DNA of 64,000 nt, taken from contig JAISXD010000079.1 in assembly GCA_031270665.1 (NCBI GenBank), positions 1 through 64,000 on the forward strand, in the 5' to 3' direction. The position numbers and the translations under genes are program-made. Positions within the stretch are counted from its first letter, which is position 1, and every line of letters begins with the position of its first letter. Below, piece by piece: positions 16,421 through 26,474 of this stretch. Source of the stretch: Tannerellaceae bacterium. Lineage in GTDB: Bacteria; Bacteroidota; Bacteroidia; Bacteroidales; Tannerellaceae. The notes under the pieces were generated by a model, which was not told where the DNA came from, did no database searches, and saw only the letters and a program-made list of their open reading frames with translations.

Positions 16421-17047
16421 TTATTCCCAGTTACCGGCGTTGTTATTAATTTCAGTCAGCGAGCCGACACGCAGCCCGGGGAATTTACTTTGTTTGTTGG
16501 CTTTATCATTCAGATTTAACCGTTCTTGCCTGTTTAAATCGTTCAGATAGTCGTCAAATTTCACAGAAGCTTCAAATACGTTAATTGAATAACCGGAACC
16601 CGAAGTAAGCGTTACCGTATCCATATCAAACTGTACCTGCGTACCCGGCACATAACGAATCTCATCGGCTGCATACTCTTTTCCAAACAAGGTATCTTTC
16701 GCAAGCATCCAGAAAGTGTCGCGCCTGATTAACCCTTTCTTAACAGCTTCCTTTTCCGTCATTCCTTTTTCCAATTGTTCATCTGTAAGCACACCTTCTT
16801 TAATAAGGAATGGTAATTCTTTCTCATCTAAAAACTTAATCAAATCATCGAAAGAGCCGGCATGTACTTTATAGACATTTTTATACTCAATCTGAGCTTT
16901 ACGAATATCTACCAAACGAGCGATAATTGCTTTCTCCCGCTTTTCTTTTTCAGCTGTGAATTCTCTCGGCGTCTGGATACTCCTATAACACAGATATAGC
17001 AGTAACAAAACTGCTGCTATCAACAAAATATTCAATGTAACTTTCAT
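16421..17047 (-). CDS. Single-pass membrane hypothetical protein
   Basis: A 208-aa protein with an N-terminal hydrophobic helix (LNILLIAAVLLLLYLCY, ~4-20) and a long charged helix, then a small soluble domain facing outward. The segment KAQIEYKNVYKVHAGSFDDL recalls type IV pilin/pseudopilin-like proteins with an N-terminal helix. It leads the operon with DUF3822 and rsmD and is divergent from the RecD-like helicase. I recognise no function. Confidence 0.75.
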   Translation of the reverse strand: MKVTLNILLIAAVLLLLYLCYRSIQTPREFTAEKEKREKAIIARLVDIRKAQIEYKNVYKVHAGSFDDLIKFLDEKELPFLIKEGVLTDEQLEKGMTEKEAVKKGLIRRDTFWMLAKDTLFGKEYAADEIRYVPGTQVQFDMDTVTLTSGSGYSINVFEASVKFDDYLNDLNRQERLNLNDKANKQSKFPGLRVGSLTEINNNAGNWE

Positions 17048-17109
17048 GGTTTATATATTTTTTTAAATTTATTTCGTTCGGCAAATTTAAGAAAGAATCT
17101 TAAATACAC

Positions 17110-17117
17110 TACCTTTA
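17110..17117 (+). promoter_or_regulatory. -7 box for RecD-like helicase gene
   Basis: TACCTTTA in the divergent intergenic region lies about 24 bases before the ATG at 17141 and matches TAnnTTTG at seven of eight positions. Confidence 0.4.
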
Positions 17118-17140
17118 TCACAAAATTATTATAAACAAAA

Positions 17141-18556
17141 ATGACAAATAACTATTTGATCCGCCAAATCCTGCATAATTTCCCTTTTGAGCCTACAAAA
17201 GACCAGCAATTGGCATTGAAAATGCTTGCTCATTTCCTGTCATTACGTGATACGGATTCTCTCCTTTTAGTAAAAGGATACGCCGGTACGGGAAAAACTT
17301 CTTTAATCGGCGCCTTGGTAAAAACATTGACCGAACTCAAACAAAAAACAGTATTGCTTGCTCCCACCGGGCGTGCAGCCAAAGTATTCGCCTCATACGC
17401 CAGTCATAAATCATTTACAATCCATAAGAAGATCTATCGCCAGAAAGCTTTTTCCAATGAACCGACGGGCTTTCTCCCGGCGGAAAATCTTCATAAAGAC
17501 ACTTTGTTTATTGTAGACGAAGCCTCCATGATTTCCAATGAAGGATTAGATTCGTCTGTTTTCGATAGCGGAAGATTGTTGGACGACTTAATACAATATG
17601 TATATTCCGGAGAAAATTGCCGGCTTTTATTGATAGGAGACGACGCGCAGCTTCTGCCGGTCATGCAGGCGGAAAGCCCCGCGCTAAGCGCTGACGTACT
17701 GAAAGGTTACAATTTGCAGGTTACTGCCTTAACACTTAAACAGGTAGTAAGGCAAAGCGAGGAATCGGGCGTTTTACTAAACGCCACGCACCTGAGAGAA
17801 AGGATTCGTACCGGCAAGGTGGATATCTATCCGAAACTGTTATTACAGGGTTTTGCCGACGTTAAACAAATAGCAGGGACAGACCTGATTGAAACAATCT
17901 CTACGGCATATGACAACTACGGGATTGAAGAAACGATGGTAGTAGTACGCTCCAATAAACAGGCCGTAGCCTATAACAATGGAATCCGAAACCGCATTTT
18001 ATATCGTGAAGAAGAATTATCGTCTGGCGATTATTTGATGATCGCTAAAAACAATTACTATTGGATGGATAAGCAACCTGATATGGATTTTATCGCCAAC
18101 GGCGATATTGTGCAAGTACTCCGCATACGCAACACCAGGGAGCTATATGGTTTTCGCTTTGCGGATGCAACCGTGCGTTTTCAGGATTATGACCTGGAAG
18201 CAGATATTAAAATCCTGCTCGACACATTGCAAACAGACACACCGGCCTTACCCAAAGAACTGAATGACAAATTATTCTATACCATTCTGGAAGATTATGC
18301 CGACATACCCACCAAAGCCGGAAAAATGAAAAAGATGAAAGCAGATCCTTATTACAATGTAGTTCAGGTAAAATACGCTTATGCCGTAACCTGCCACAAA
18401 GCGCAAGGCGGACAATGGCAAACGGTTTTCCTCGACATCGGCTACATCACGGAAAAGATGATGGGCGAAGAGTTCTACCGTTGGCTATACACCGCCGTCA
18501 CACGCGCAACCAAACATCTTTACCTTGTCAACTTGCCGGAAGCGTTTAGAGGATAA
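17141..18556 (+). CDS. RecD-like superfamily 1 DNA helicase
   Basis: Walker A is VKGYAGTGKTSLIG (~residues 46-59), Walker B is IVDEASMI, motif III is LLIGDDAQLLPV, and the C-terminal UvrD_C_2 block is VTCHKAQGGQWQTVFLD followed by TAVTRATKHLYLV. These mark a 5'-3' SF1B helicase of the RecD/Pif1-related group. At 471 aa it lacks the long N-terminal region of RecD2 and is the short form common in Bacteroidota. It is likely a stand-alone repair helicase, since no recBC genes are nearby. Confidence 0.92.
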   Translation: MTNNYLIRQILHNFPFEPTKDQQLALKMLAHFLSLRDTDSLLLVKGYAGTGKTSLIGALVKTLTELKQKTVLLAPTGRAAKVFASYASHKSFTIHKKIYRQKAFSNEPTGFLPAENLHKDTLFIVDEASMISNEGLDSSVFDSGRLLDDLIQYVYSGENCRLLLIGDDAQLLPVMQAESPALSADVLKGYNLQVTALTLKQVVRQSEESGVLLNATHLRERIRTGKVDIYPKLLLQGFADVKQIAGTDLIETISTAYDNYGIEETMVVVRSNKQAVAYNNGIRNRILYREEELSSGDYLMIAKNNYYWMDKQPDMDFIANGDIVQVLRIRNTRELYGFRFADATVRFQDYDLEADIKILLDTLQTDTPALPKELNDKLFYTILEDYADIPTKAGKMKKMKADPYYNVVQVKYAYAVTCHKAQGGQWQTVFLDIGYITEKMMGEEFYRWLYTAVTRATKHLYLVNLPEAFRG

Positions 18557-18708
18557 ACCTTGAAAAACATGTGGTTATTTCTTTTCAACCTGAGTTCGGG
18601 AAATGAAATCTACAGGAAGCAGTCAATAAAGCTCTCAGGTTTTCAATTATTTCGATATGGGTCTCCTGATTTATCCAGTCAATTGTATGATGAATGAATT
18701 TTATCATT

Positions 18709-18716
18709 TATATTTG
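18709..18716 (+). promoter_or_regulatory. -7 box for the 18746 gene
   Basis: TATATTTG fits TAnnTTTG, 29 bases before the ATG at 18746. Confidence 0.5.
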
Positions 18717-18745
18717 CCGCATCGTATGATTCAAGGTTTTACAAT

Positions 18746-19315
18746 ATGGACAATAAGGAAAAGATTGATTGTTTACTAACAGATATTAAAGAATTGGAGA
18801 CGTTAGTTACCGGCATGCAGAAGGCGGAAGTTTATCCGGTATCTTTCTTCAACCTGACATTCGGCCTCGCGCATAAAATACTAACTGATTTGCACGAACT
18901 GGAAGGAAATCAGCTTGAGGCTCTGCGAAAACAGATGGAAGAGCATCAGGCTTTAATCAATTTGATTCCCCGCCCGGCGACAAAATCACATCCTGCCGTA
19001 CCGGAAATTATCGAACCCGTTCTGCCTTTCCCACTTTCCGGCAGTACGGAAAAACATATGGTATCGCTTCATGAAGCGCCGGGAAAACGAAATCTGCCGG
19101 ATCTGAAGAAAGCGTTCAGCCTGAACGACTGTTTTTATTTCCGCAGAGAACTGTTTAACGGAGACGCCGCCAAAATGAACAAGGTTATTTCAGACCTTAA
19201 CGCATTACGTACCTATGAAGAGTCGGCAACCTATCTGAATGAAAAGCTAAACTGGAATATGGAAGATACGATTGTAGGCGAATTTATGAAATTACTGGAA
19301 AAACGTTTCCTCTGA
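18746..19315 (+). CDS. Conserved hypothetical protein, soluble
   Basis: A 189-aa cytoplasmic protein with three visible parts: an N-terminal helical segment (1-75), a proline-rich linker (LIPRPATKSHPAVPEIIEPV), and a C-terminal domain (LKKAFSLNDCFYFRRELFNG ... LNWNMEDTIVGEFMKLLEKRF). That C-terminal pattern (sLNDrFrFrreLF, W..ed..v..F..ll.krF) is common in Bacteroidales hypothetical proteins. The function is unknown. It precedes rsmI by 16 bases. Confidence 0.8.
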   Translation: MDNKEKIDCLLTDIKELETLVTGMQKAEVYPVSFFNLTFGLAHKILTDLHELEGNQLEALRKQMEEHQALINLIPRPATKSHPAVPEIIEPVLPFPLSGSTEKHMVSLHEAPGKRNLPDLKKAFSLNDCFYFRRELFNGDAAKMNKVISDLNALRTYEESATYLNEKLNWNMEDTIVGEFMKLLEKRFL

Positions 19316-19331
19316 AAATCAGTTATCGTTT

Positions 19332-20033
19332 ATGGCAAAACTGTTCGTTGTCCCCACCCCCGTAGGAAACCTGGAAGATATAACCCTCCGGGCGATTCGT
19401 ATCTTAAAGGAAGTTGATTTGATTCTGGCCGAAGATACCCGGACAACGGGCTTTTTATTAAAACATTTTGGGATACAAAACAAAATGGTATCGCACCATA
19501 AATTCAACGAACATAAAACGGTGGAACAACTGGCCATGCGTATTTTGGGAGGAGAAACTATCGCTTTGGTTTCCGACGCCGGCACTCCGGCTATCTCCGA
19601 CCCGGGTTTTATGTTGGTTCGCCAATGTATCAGCCAACATATAGACGTAGAATGTTTGCCCGGAGCTACCGCTTTTGTTCCGGCATTAGTCGTTTCGGGC
19701 CTGCCGAATGATACGTTTTGCTTTGAAGGTTTCCTGCCCCAAAAGAAGGGGCGCCAAAGCCGGCTGAAAGAACTATCCGCAGAAAGCCGTACAATCATAT
19801 GCTACGAATCACCCTACCGGTTAGTTAAAACACTCGCACAATTTGGCGAATATTTCGGAAACGAAAGACAAATAGCTGTTTCGCGCGAAATATCAAAAAT
19901 ACATGAAGAAACAGTAAGAGGAACAATTGACGAAGTTCTTAATCATTTTAAAATAAACAAACCGAAAGGGGAAATTGTTATTATAGTGGAAGGTCTGAAA
20001 GAAGGCAAAAAAGAGCAGCTACAGAAAAAATAA
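19332..20033 (+). CDS. rsmI: 16S rRNA (cytidine1402-2'-O)-methyltransferase
   Basis: Tetrapyrrole-methylase fold with the RsmI signatures VVPTPVGNLEDITLRAIRIL, AEDTRTT, SDAGTPAISDPGF and CLPGATAFVPALVVSGLP. It 2'-O-methylates C1402 in the ribosomal decoding centre. At 233 aa the length is normal. It sits in a rightward run with the preceding hypothetical and the following lipoprotein. Confidence 0.97.
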   Translation: MAKLFVVPTPVGNLEDITLRAIRILKEVDLILAEDTRTTGFLLKHFGIQNKMVSHHKFNEHKTVEQLAMRILGGETIALVSDAGTPAISDPGFMLVRQCISQHIDVECLPGATAFVPALVVSGLPNDTFCFEGFLPQKKGRQSRLKELSAESRTIICYESPYRLVKTLAQFGEYFGNERQIAVSREISKIHEETVRGTIDEVLNHFKINKPKGEIVIIVEGLKEGKKEQLQKK

Positions 20034-20058
20034 GTTTTTAATTAAAAACAAACAGGAC

Positions 20059-20931
20059 ATGAAAAAGGTATTATTGATTTGTATCAGTGCAGTCTTAGTA
20101 ACATCCTGCGCTCAACACTCGGCAGAACGGCAAAGGCTTAAAGCCGAAAACGATTCATTGAAAATAGAAAACGCGAAGAATGTATCGGAAATGAATGATA
20201 TGTTGTCTATTTTAAATGATATTGAAGCCGATTTCCAATCCATTCGTGATGCGGAAAACTATTTAACGATCCAACAACAAAAAAACGGAGAATTTACGCT
20301 CAACGCCAGAGAGGAAATGAAACAAAACATGGATCTGATCAGTAAAACGCTTAGAAAGAACAAAGAACAAATCGCTCAACTGGAAGACAGGTTAAAGAAA
20401 AGCAACGTGCAATCTTCCTCTTTAAGGAAAACGATAGACCGTCTGGCTGCCGAATTAGACCAAAAGGCCAACATGATTATGGCCCTGCAAGAAGACCTGG
20501 CAAAAAAGAACGTACGGATTAAAGAGTTGGATGACATGGTAGTAACGTTAAGTGAAAACATCGAAGACCTGGCGTCAACCAGCTCCGTACAATCTGAAAA
20601 ACTAAAAGAGCAAGACAAGGCGCTGAACACAGCTTACTATTGTTTCGGCACATCAAAAGAGCTGAAAAGCCAGAAAATACTTTCCGGAGGAGGACTATTC
20701 GCCAAATCAAAAGCGCTGCAGGATGATTTCAACAGAGATTATTTTATTTCTATTGATATTCGTGAGGTAACTGAAATATCGTTGTTTACGAGTAAGGCTA
20801 AACTAAAATCCAATCATCCCGAAGGCTCTTACGAGTTCCTGAAAGACGGAGAAGGTAACCTCACGTTTAAGATCAAGGATATCAAATCATTCTGGAGCTT
20901 AGGCAAATTCCTGGTGATTGAAGTATCCTGA
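20059..20931 (+). CDS. Coiled-coil lipoprotein
   Basis: A lipoprotein signal (KKVLLICISAVLVTSC, lipobox VTSC, Cys ~17) is followed by a long heptad-rich coiled coil (~20-195) and a C-terminal globular domain (~196-290; YYCFGTSKELKSQKIL, SYEFLKDGEGNLTFKIKDI). It is attached to a membrane facing the periplasm. No enzymatic motif is seen; a structural or envelope-organising role is possible. Its stop shares one base with the start of the next gene (TGATG), so the two are translationally coupled. Confidence 0.85.
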   Translation: MKKVLLICISAVLVTSCAQHSAERQRLKAENDSLKIENAKNVSEMNDMLSILNDIEADFQSIRDAENYLTIQQQKNGEFTLNAREEMKQNMDLISKTLRKNKEQIAQLEDRLKKSNVQSSSLRKTIDRLAAELDQKANMIMALQEDLAKKNVRIKELDDMVVTLSENIEDLASTSSVQSEKLKEQDKALNTAYYCFGTSKELKSQKILSGGGLFAKSKALQDDFNRDYFISIDIREVTEISLFTSKAKLKSNHPEGSYEFLKDGEGNLTFKIKDIKSFWSLGKFLVIEVS

Positions 20932-21623
20932 TGACATGCAAAAACCTCTTTATCGATTTGGACGATACCCTTTGGGATACGCATCATAACAACAAAGAAT
21001 GTCTCAAAGAAATATATACCGATTATGAATTTAACCGGTATTTTAACTCCTTTGAGACATTCTGCGATTATTATATGCCGCACAACTTACGGTTATGGGA
21101 ACAATACCGCAGCCATGAAATAGACCGCCAAACACTGATAACAGAGCGTTTTCGCTACGTCCTCCGGGTGAAAGGGATTGATGATAAAGAATCGGCCTTG
21201 CAATTGAATCATGACTTTCTGGAACGTACCACCACCAAGACCCGGCTTGTACCGGGCGCCATTGACTTATTGGAATATTTACGTCCTTCCTATAAAATGT
21301 ATATTCTTTCCAACGGATTCAGGGAAGTGCAATTCAGAAAACTCGTTAATTCGGGATTAGCCTCTTACTTCCTCCGGATGATTCTTTCGGAAGACGCCAA
21401 TATACAGAAACCACATAAGGGAATATTTGATTTTGCATTAATCAACACAAATTCCCGCCGTTCTGAAACACTGATGATTGGCGATAGTTGGGAAACCGAC
21501 GTCGTTGGCGCCCATAATGCAGGGATCGCCTCATTATGGTTTAATCCCGAAGGGCTTCCGGCAAAAGGATTCACGCCGGCGTATACCGTACGCTCATTAG
21601 CAGAGATCAAAGAAATATTGTAA
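20931..21623 (+). CDS. HAD-superfamily hydrolase, YjjG-type nucleotidase
   Basis: HAD motif I is FIDLDDTLWD (nucleophile and acid/base aspartates), motif II is ILSNG, motif III is the lysine in QKPHKGIF, and motif IV is IGDSWETDVVGA. The 230-aa size and helical cap fit the YjjG/noncanonical pyrimidine nucleotidase subgroup, a house-cleaning phosphatase for nucleotides. Substrate specificity is inferred, not shown. It overlaps the lipoprotein gene by one base. Confidence 0.88.
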   Translation: MTCKNLFIDLDDTLWDTHHNNKECLKEIYTDYEFNRYFNSFETFCDYYMPHNLRLWEQYRSHEIDRQTLITERFRYVLRVKGIDDKESALQLNHDFLERTTTKTRLVPGAIDLLEYLRPSYKMYILSNGFREVQFRKLVNSGLASYFLRMILSEDANIQKPHKGIFDFALINTNSRRSETLMIGDSWETDVVGAHNAGIASLWFNPEGLPAKGFTPAYTVRSLAEIKEIL

Positions 21624-21624
21624 G

Positions 21625-23214
21625 TTAAAATTCCGATGTGAAATGGAATTTAATAGCCGGAAAATCCTGTTGAGCCATTGTCAGCACATACGAAGAATCG
21701 GCTAAGTAAACATCTCGTCCTTCTTTATCCCAAGCCATGTATTGTACTTTTCGCTTCTTAAAGTTTTCAAGCATTTCGGCATCGCCGCTTTCTATCCAAC
21801 AAGCTTTATATAAACTAAGAGGTTCCCATTTACATTGCGCTCCGTATTCGTGCAAAAGGCGGTATTGGATCACTTCAAACTGTAATTGGCCAACTGTTCC
21901 GATGATCTTCCGGCCGTTAAACCGGTTTGTAAACAATTGGGCTACTCCCTCATCCATTAATTGTTCGATGCCTTTATTCAATTGTTTGGCTTTCATCGGA
22001 TCGACATTCTCAATATAGTTGAACATCTCGGGAGAAAAGCTTGGCAATCCTTTAAAATGAAGATTTTCACCTGCCGTTAAGGTATCGCCAATCGTAAAGT
22101 TTCCGGTATCGGGAAGGCCAATGATATCCCCGGCAAAAGCTTCGTCTACCACCTCTTTTTTCTGAGCCATAAAAGCAGTCGGGCTGCTAAAACGCATTAT
22201 TTTATCAAAACGGACATGCCTGTAATTCGCATTTCGTTCAAATTTACCCGAACATATCTTTACAAAAGCGATACAACTCCGATGGTTCGGATCCATATTG
22301 GCATGAATCTTAAATATAAAACCGGTAAAATTTTCTTCTTCCGGATCAACAACACGTTCCAACGCTTGTACCGGACGGGGGGAAGGGGCTATCCTGACAA
22401 AGCAATCCAGTAATTCTTTCACGCCAAAATTATTCAAAGCAGAGCCGAAGAACACCGGAGCAATATCTCCTTTCAGATACGTATCCACATCAAATGCCGG
22501 ATATACGCCTTCTATCAGTTCCAGGTCTTCACGCAACTTAACCGCCAAAGGGGCGTCTATATGCTTTTCAAGTTCAGTGCTATTCACATCTTTAAACTCG
22601 ATGCTCTCTGTTACATATTGTTTGCTCGGCGTATAGATATCCAGCTTCTTTTCATAAATATTATATACGCCTTTAAAGCGTTGCCCCATATCAATCGGCC
22701 AACTTAGCGGGCGAACCTTTATTTGTAGTTCCTCTTCTACCTCATCCAAAAGGTCGAACGGGTCTTTCCCATCCCGGTCGAGTTTATTAACAAACACAAT
22801 CACGGGCGTTTTGCGCATACGGCAAACCTCCATCAACTTACGAGTCTGTGCCTCCACGCCTTTTGCCGCATCAATAACGATAATCACACTATCCACAGCC
22901 GTTAACGTACGGAATGTATCTTCGGCAAAATCCTGGTGGCCGGGTGTATCCAGAATATTTATTTTATGACCTGCATAATCGAAAGCCATAACAGAAGTAG
23001 CCACCGATATACCACGCTGTTTCTCTATTTCCATCCAGTCGGAGGTAGCCGTTTTCTTTATCTTGTTTGACTTAACAGCTCCGGCTACATGAATGGCTCC
23101 TCCAAATAATAATAATTTCTCCGTCAATGTCGTTTTTCCGGCATCCGGGTGACTTACAATAGCAAACGTTCTTCTCCTTCTTATTTCCTCAGCATATGCC
23201 ATATCTGTTGTCAA
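21625..23214 (-). CDS. prfC: Peptide chain release factor 3
   Basis: A translational GTPase: G1 [10 protein letters not shown]3 DTPGHQDF, G4 NKLDRD, and the family-specific [17 protein letters not shown]. At 529 aa it is the normal RF3 length. It releases RF1/RF2 from the ribosome after termination. Its start overlaps the rfbD stop by four bases (ATGA), so the two are one operon. Confidence 0.97.
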   Translation of the reverse strand: MTTDMAYAEEIRRRRTFAIVSHPDAGKTTLTEKLLLFGGAIHVAGAVKSNKIKKTATSDWMEIEKQRGISVATSVMAFDYAGHKINILDTPGHQDFAEDTFRTLTAVDSVIIVIDAAKGVEAQTRKLMEVCRMRKTPVIVFVNKLDRDGKDPFDLLDEVEEELQIKVRPLSWPIDMGQRFKGVYNIYEKKLDIYTPSKQYVTESIEFKDVNSTELEKHIDAPLAVKLREDLELIEGVYPAFDVDTYLKGDIAPVFFGSALNNFGVKELLDCFVRIAPSPRPVQALERVVDPEEENFTGFIFKIHANMDPNHRSCIAFVKICSGKFERNANYRHVRFDKIMRFSSPTAFMAQKKEVVDEAFAGDIIGLPDTGNFTIGDTLTAGENLHFKGLPSFSPEMFNYIENVDPMKAKQLNKGIEQLMDEGVAQLFTNRFNGRKIIGTVGQLQFEVIQYRLLHEYGAQCKWEPLSLYKACWIESGDAEMLENFKKRKVQYMAWDKEGRDVYLADSSYVLTMAQQDFPAIKFHFTSEF

Positions 23215-24077
23215 TCATTTAGCCTGGCGATCATTCGCCTCAGGCTTTCTTCCCAATGCGGGATTGTTAAACCATATTTCTTTTTTATCTTTCCTTTATT
23301 CAATACGCTATATTGCGGACGTACAGCGCGGGTAGGATAATCTTTCGTGTCAATAGGGGATATCTTACACGAAAGATGTTTCAATTCAACTATTTTCAGC
23401 GCAAAATCATACCAACTGCACACACCTTCGTTGGAATAATGATAGGTACCACGAATGAATTCTTTTTCCTCCGAATAATCTAGAATAGACAAGATAGCCG
23501 ACGCTAAATCACCGGAATAGGTAGGGGTGCCAATTTGATCGAAAACAACATTCAGTTCGTTTCGCTCCTTCCCTAAACGAAGCATCGTTTTCACGAAATT
23601 ATTTCCAAATTCGGAATACAACCAGGATGTCCGGACAATAACAGCATTGGGACAAACCGCCTTTAAAATAAGTTCGCCTTCATGCTTGCTTCTTCCGTAA
23701 GCAGACATCGGACAGGTATAATCGGATTCAACATAAGGAATACTATTCGTACCATCAAATACATAATCGGTAGATATATGTATCACTTTGGCTTTTGCTG
23801 CCGAAGCCGCCTCTCCTAAATTACGGACAGCATCACGGTTTATGGTTAAACACAACACCTCTTCGTCTTCCGCTTTATCTACAGCCGTATAAGCCGCACA
23901 ATTCACCACGTAGTCTACCTCATAGACCTCCATATAGTCCAGAAGAGCCTCTTTGTCACAGATATCTAATACCTCGACATCTGTAAAAAGAAACCTGTAA
24001 TGCAGATATTGTTTAGACAACAAGCGAAGCGAATTGCCTAACTGTCCGTTAGCTCCGGTTATCAAAATTGTTTTCAT
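23211..24077 (-). CDS. rfbD: dTDP-4-dehydrorhamnose reductase
   Basis: An extended short-chain dehydrogenase with [11 protein letters not shown] (NAD(P) loop), the catalytic YGRSKHEGE motif (Tyr/Lys) and STDYVFDGT. It makes dTDP-L-rhamnose for surface polysaccharides. At 288 aa the length is normal. It lies between DUF4924 and prfC, an order common in Bacteroidales, and not with other rfb genes. Confidence 0.95.
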   Translation of the reverse strand: MKTILITGANGQLGNSLRLLSKQYLHYRFLFTDVEVLDICDKEALLDYMEVYEVDYVVNCAAYTAVDKAEDEEVLCLTINRDAVRNLGEAASAAKAKVIHISTDYVFDGTNSIPYVESDYTCPMSAYGRSKHEGELILKAVCPNAVIVRTSWLYSEFGNNFVKTMLRLGKERNELNVVFDQIGTPTYSGDLASAILSILDYSEEKEFIRGTYHYSNEGVCSWYDFALKIVELKHLSCKISPIDTKDYPTRAVRPQYSVLNKGKIKKKYGLTIPHWEESLRRMIARLND

Positions 24078-24083
24078 CCTATA

Positions 24084-24632
24084 TCAATCGTCTAAATGTA
24101 ATTCACCTTTTAAATTTGCCCTGTATTTTTCGGATAGCATGGCAAGGAACAAACTGATTTGTTTAATGCCTTCCATTGTTTTGGAGCTCACTTCTTTATG
24201 TTGCATTCGTAACATCAGATAGCCATAGACTGCCGTAAAACAAGTCTCCAACTCCGGCATCTCTTCTCCGCCCGATTTGGCGCGCAACTGCACAATATAA
24301 GGAAGTGTTTTATAATATGCTGCTCCATAAATTATTTCCTCCGGAGACTTTAACAAATGAAGATGAAGGTCTGTCAACGTAATAATAACATTCCTGTTTA
24401 GTTGGATATGCCCCTTCTCCATAACCCCTTCAGAGCGCATCATCTCTATTAACTCTTCATACCACCGGGTTATTTCCTCCTTTACCTCATCGGATTGTCC
24501 ATATCCGGGAATAACCGTTTGTCGGATAACGTTAATATCAAAATGATTCGCCCGGATAATATCCTCAACCTGCCACATATAAAGTAAATATTCGGCAATA
24601 TTTTCTTTCCTTTTCCGTAGAGCAATAATCAT
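24084..24632 (-). CDS. DUF4924 family protein
   Basis: A 182-aa, all-helical soluble protein beginning MIIALRKRKENIAEYLLYMWQ. The pattern (EYLLYMWQVEDIIRA near the start, TLPYIVQLRAKS and YGYLMLRMQ later) fits DUF4924, a Bacteroidales-specific family of unknown role. It heads the DUF4924-rfbD-prfC operon. A TAATTTTG box ends six bases before its ATG, so the transcript may be leaderless. The first bases of the gene and its promoter are duplicated at 37079-37132. Confidence 0.88.
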   Translation of the reverse strand: MIIALRKRKENIAEYLLYMWQVEDIIRANHFDINVIRQTVIPGYGQSDEVKEEITRWYEELIEMMRSEGVMEKGHIQLNRNVIITLTDLHLHLLKSPEEIIYGAAYYKTLPYIVQLRAKSGGEEMPELETCFTAVYGYLMLRMQHKEVSSKTMEGIKQISLFLAMLSEKYRANLKGELHLDD

Positions 24633-24673
24633 GCGTGCAAAATTACATAAAATACCTGGTATTTCATTTCATT
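24620..24673. repeat. 54-bp direct repeat, left copy (start of DUF4924)
   Basis: GAGCAATAATCATGCGTGCA... matches 37079-37132 at 50 of 54 positions. It covers the first four codons, promoter and upstream bases of the DUF4924 gene. The two copies bracket the 12.4-kb accessory block with the first SusCD locus. Confidence 0.85.
24638..24645 (-). promoter_or_regulatory. -7 box of the DUF4924-rfbD-prfC operon
   Basis: On the minus strand TAATTTTG (consensus TAnnTTTG) ends only six bases before the ATG at 24632, implying a leaderless or near-leaderless mRNA. Confidence 0.5.
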
Positions 24674-24710
24674 CAGAAAAAAATACATCCGGAAAGGACA
24701 CCTCCAATCA

Positions 24711-25390
24711 TCAAAAGGAAGCCTCAATTATAGCACACGGAATCGAAACATAGGATTCGTTTACGACTAGGCCAACCGGAACAGGAGCAACGACTGCGCT
24801 AACCCCGAAACAGTGATAGATAGGATAATGATACAGATTATAACCTGTAGCTTATTAAACCCATAGAAGACATTGTGCCGGAAGAGAAAAATTTATGCAC
24901 AATATTTGCCGGTTTATTTTCCAGATTCAATACCCATAAGAACAGTGAAACCGAAGCAATAATAAATGAACAAACATAGAATACAGGCTCATTCGGGATT
25001 CATTCATTACAATCACAGCGCCTGCAATCAAAGAGATCAACCGTTTGTTTGTACTCATTCTCACCAGAGTGCTTGCCGGATAAAGAGTTAATAATACATA
25101 GAAGAAAGCGATTGAAACAAGGCTGATAACCAAACGATACTTATTCCAATGCTTATTTATACTCTGTTTCGAACAATAAGCCACAACAGATAAAAATGCT
25201 CTCCAACGGCCAGCAACCATATATGGCGCATGGGATGTATTCCCCAATTAAAAGCAAAATAATAATTAGACAGATAAGAGGCTATGTATCCCAATCCATC
25301 CCATGAAATAAAAACACCAACCAATACAACTGACAGATAGTATATGGGGAAAATCCGTAGAACACAAAACGGCATTCGAGGAGAACTATC
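24711..25390 (-). pseudogene. Decayed acyltransferase-3 family membrane protein
   Basis: Three frames on the minus strand give consecutive pieces of an OafA/YrhL-type O-acyltransferase. The first is FPIYYLSVVLVG ... HIWLLAVGEHFYLLWLIV. The second is a run of membrane segments (LVISLVSIAFFYVLLTLYP). The third is NLYHYPIYHCFGVSAVVAPV near the C-terminus. The N-terminal catalytic-histidine region is missing and the pieces are separated by frameshifts. It would once have acetylated a surface glycan. It sits just inside the left edge of the repeat-flanked island. The remaining bases to 25526 show no gene. Confidence 0.75.
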
Positions 25391-25526
25391 CCACTGAATA
25401 CAGGGACTTTAATTCATCATAGACTGTAATGTGGGTTAAAGTGCTCTCGTCCGAATTTTATTTGCTTGCATGCAAGGATAGGAGTTAACACTCCAACTGC
25501 AATTCACATCATCCAAGATTTATTTT

Positions 25527-26453
25527 TTATTTATGTACATTTCTATACGACGTTTTCAGCATGTTGGAGTGAGGGTCATGGCAAGTGATACAGTTCATTC
25601 CTTCATAAACACCCGTAGGGGTTTTGTCGTCTTCCGAACCGATTTGTCGGGCAGTATTTGGTGCATGGCATTGCATGCAGAGCAAGGTATTCGGATCGTC
25701 TATAATCTGTCGTAAAGAATCTTGTTCAAAGAGCGTGATTTTTTGTAAATCGGCAGACGGCATATGGCGTCTATCCGCTCTCATATACAAAGCTGTAGCC
25801 GGATATTTCGCTTTCTCCGCAAGTGTAGCTCTTGTATTTTCATCCATCTTTTCGTATGGAATATTACGTGGTTGCTCATGGTGTGATTGATGGCAAGCTA
25901 AACAAGAAATCGTAGGTTTGTTCATTTGTTTGGTCTCTTTTATCTTCCATTTGTCCACATCGCCTACCATCGTCATTAACACATCGATATCTCCGTCATA
26001 AAACATCCCATGGCAGCGAAAACAATCCCAATAAGGACGTTCCATCTTATTGTGTTCGACATCCATGAATATATCCTTATAAGAGGCTGAATGTGCCCCG
26101 CTTTTCCAAGCTACCAGTTCTGCCTGATGGCATTCTGCACACCTGTTTGCGATGGCTAAGGATTGTTTTTCACTCAGATAAATATCCTCAAATGTCTTTT
26201 TTTTCGTAAAATGGGTATAAATCATATTCAGCTTCTCCTTTGCGCTTTGTACGCTTTCCAATGCTTTTCCATGACAATCAATACAAACTACTTCCGCATG
26301 GACAGACTGTTCCCATTTGGAACAGACAGGTTTTATTTCATGGCATAAAGCACAAGTATAGTTAGGATATAAGGTATTCCAAGTGACATATGATGATATT
26401 CCTACTATAAAAAAAGCTACCAGCATAATCAAAATGTAATATCGCTTTTTCAT
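25527..26453 (-). CDS. Seven-haem c-type cytochrome, membrane-anchored
   Basis: An N-terminal hydrophobic helix (YYILIMLVAFFIVGISSYV) anchors a periplasmic domain with seven CxxCH haem sites: CALCH, CIDCH, CAECH, CFRCH, CLACH, CMQCH and CITCH. The start resembles NapC/NirT/NrfH quinol-linked cytochromes but the haem count is larger, closer to NrfA-type or small multihaem electron carriers. It ends the operon after the GMC flavoprotein (21-base gap), so it probably carries electrons to or from that enzyme. The direction of flow and partners in the membrane are inferred. The haem count is read directly. Confidence 0.92.
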   Translation of the reverse strand: MKKRYYILIMLVAFFIVGISSYVTWNTLYPNYTCALCHEIKPVCSKWEQSVHAEVVCIDCHGKALESVQSAKEKLNMIYTHFTKKKTFEDIYLSEKQSLAIANRCAECHQAELVAWKSGAHSASYKDIFMDVEHNKMERPYWDCFRCHGMFYDGDIDVLMTMVGDVDKWKIKETKQMNKPTISCLACHQSHHEQPRNIPYEKMDENTRATLAEKAKYPATALYMRADRRHMPSADLQKITLFEQDSLRQIIDDPNTLLCMQCHAPNTARQIGSEDDKTPTGVYEGMNCITCHDPHSNMLKTSYRNVHK

Positions 26454-26474
26454 TCTGTTTGTCCTTTCTTCTTT

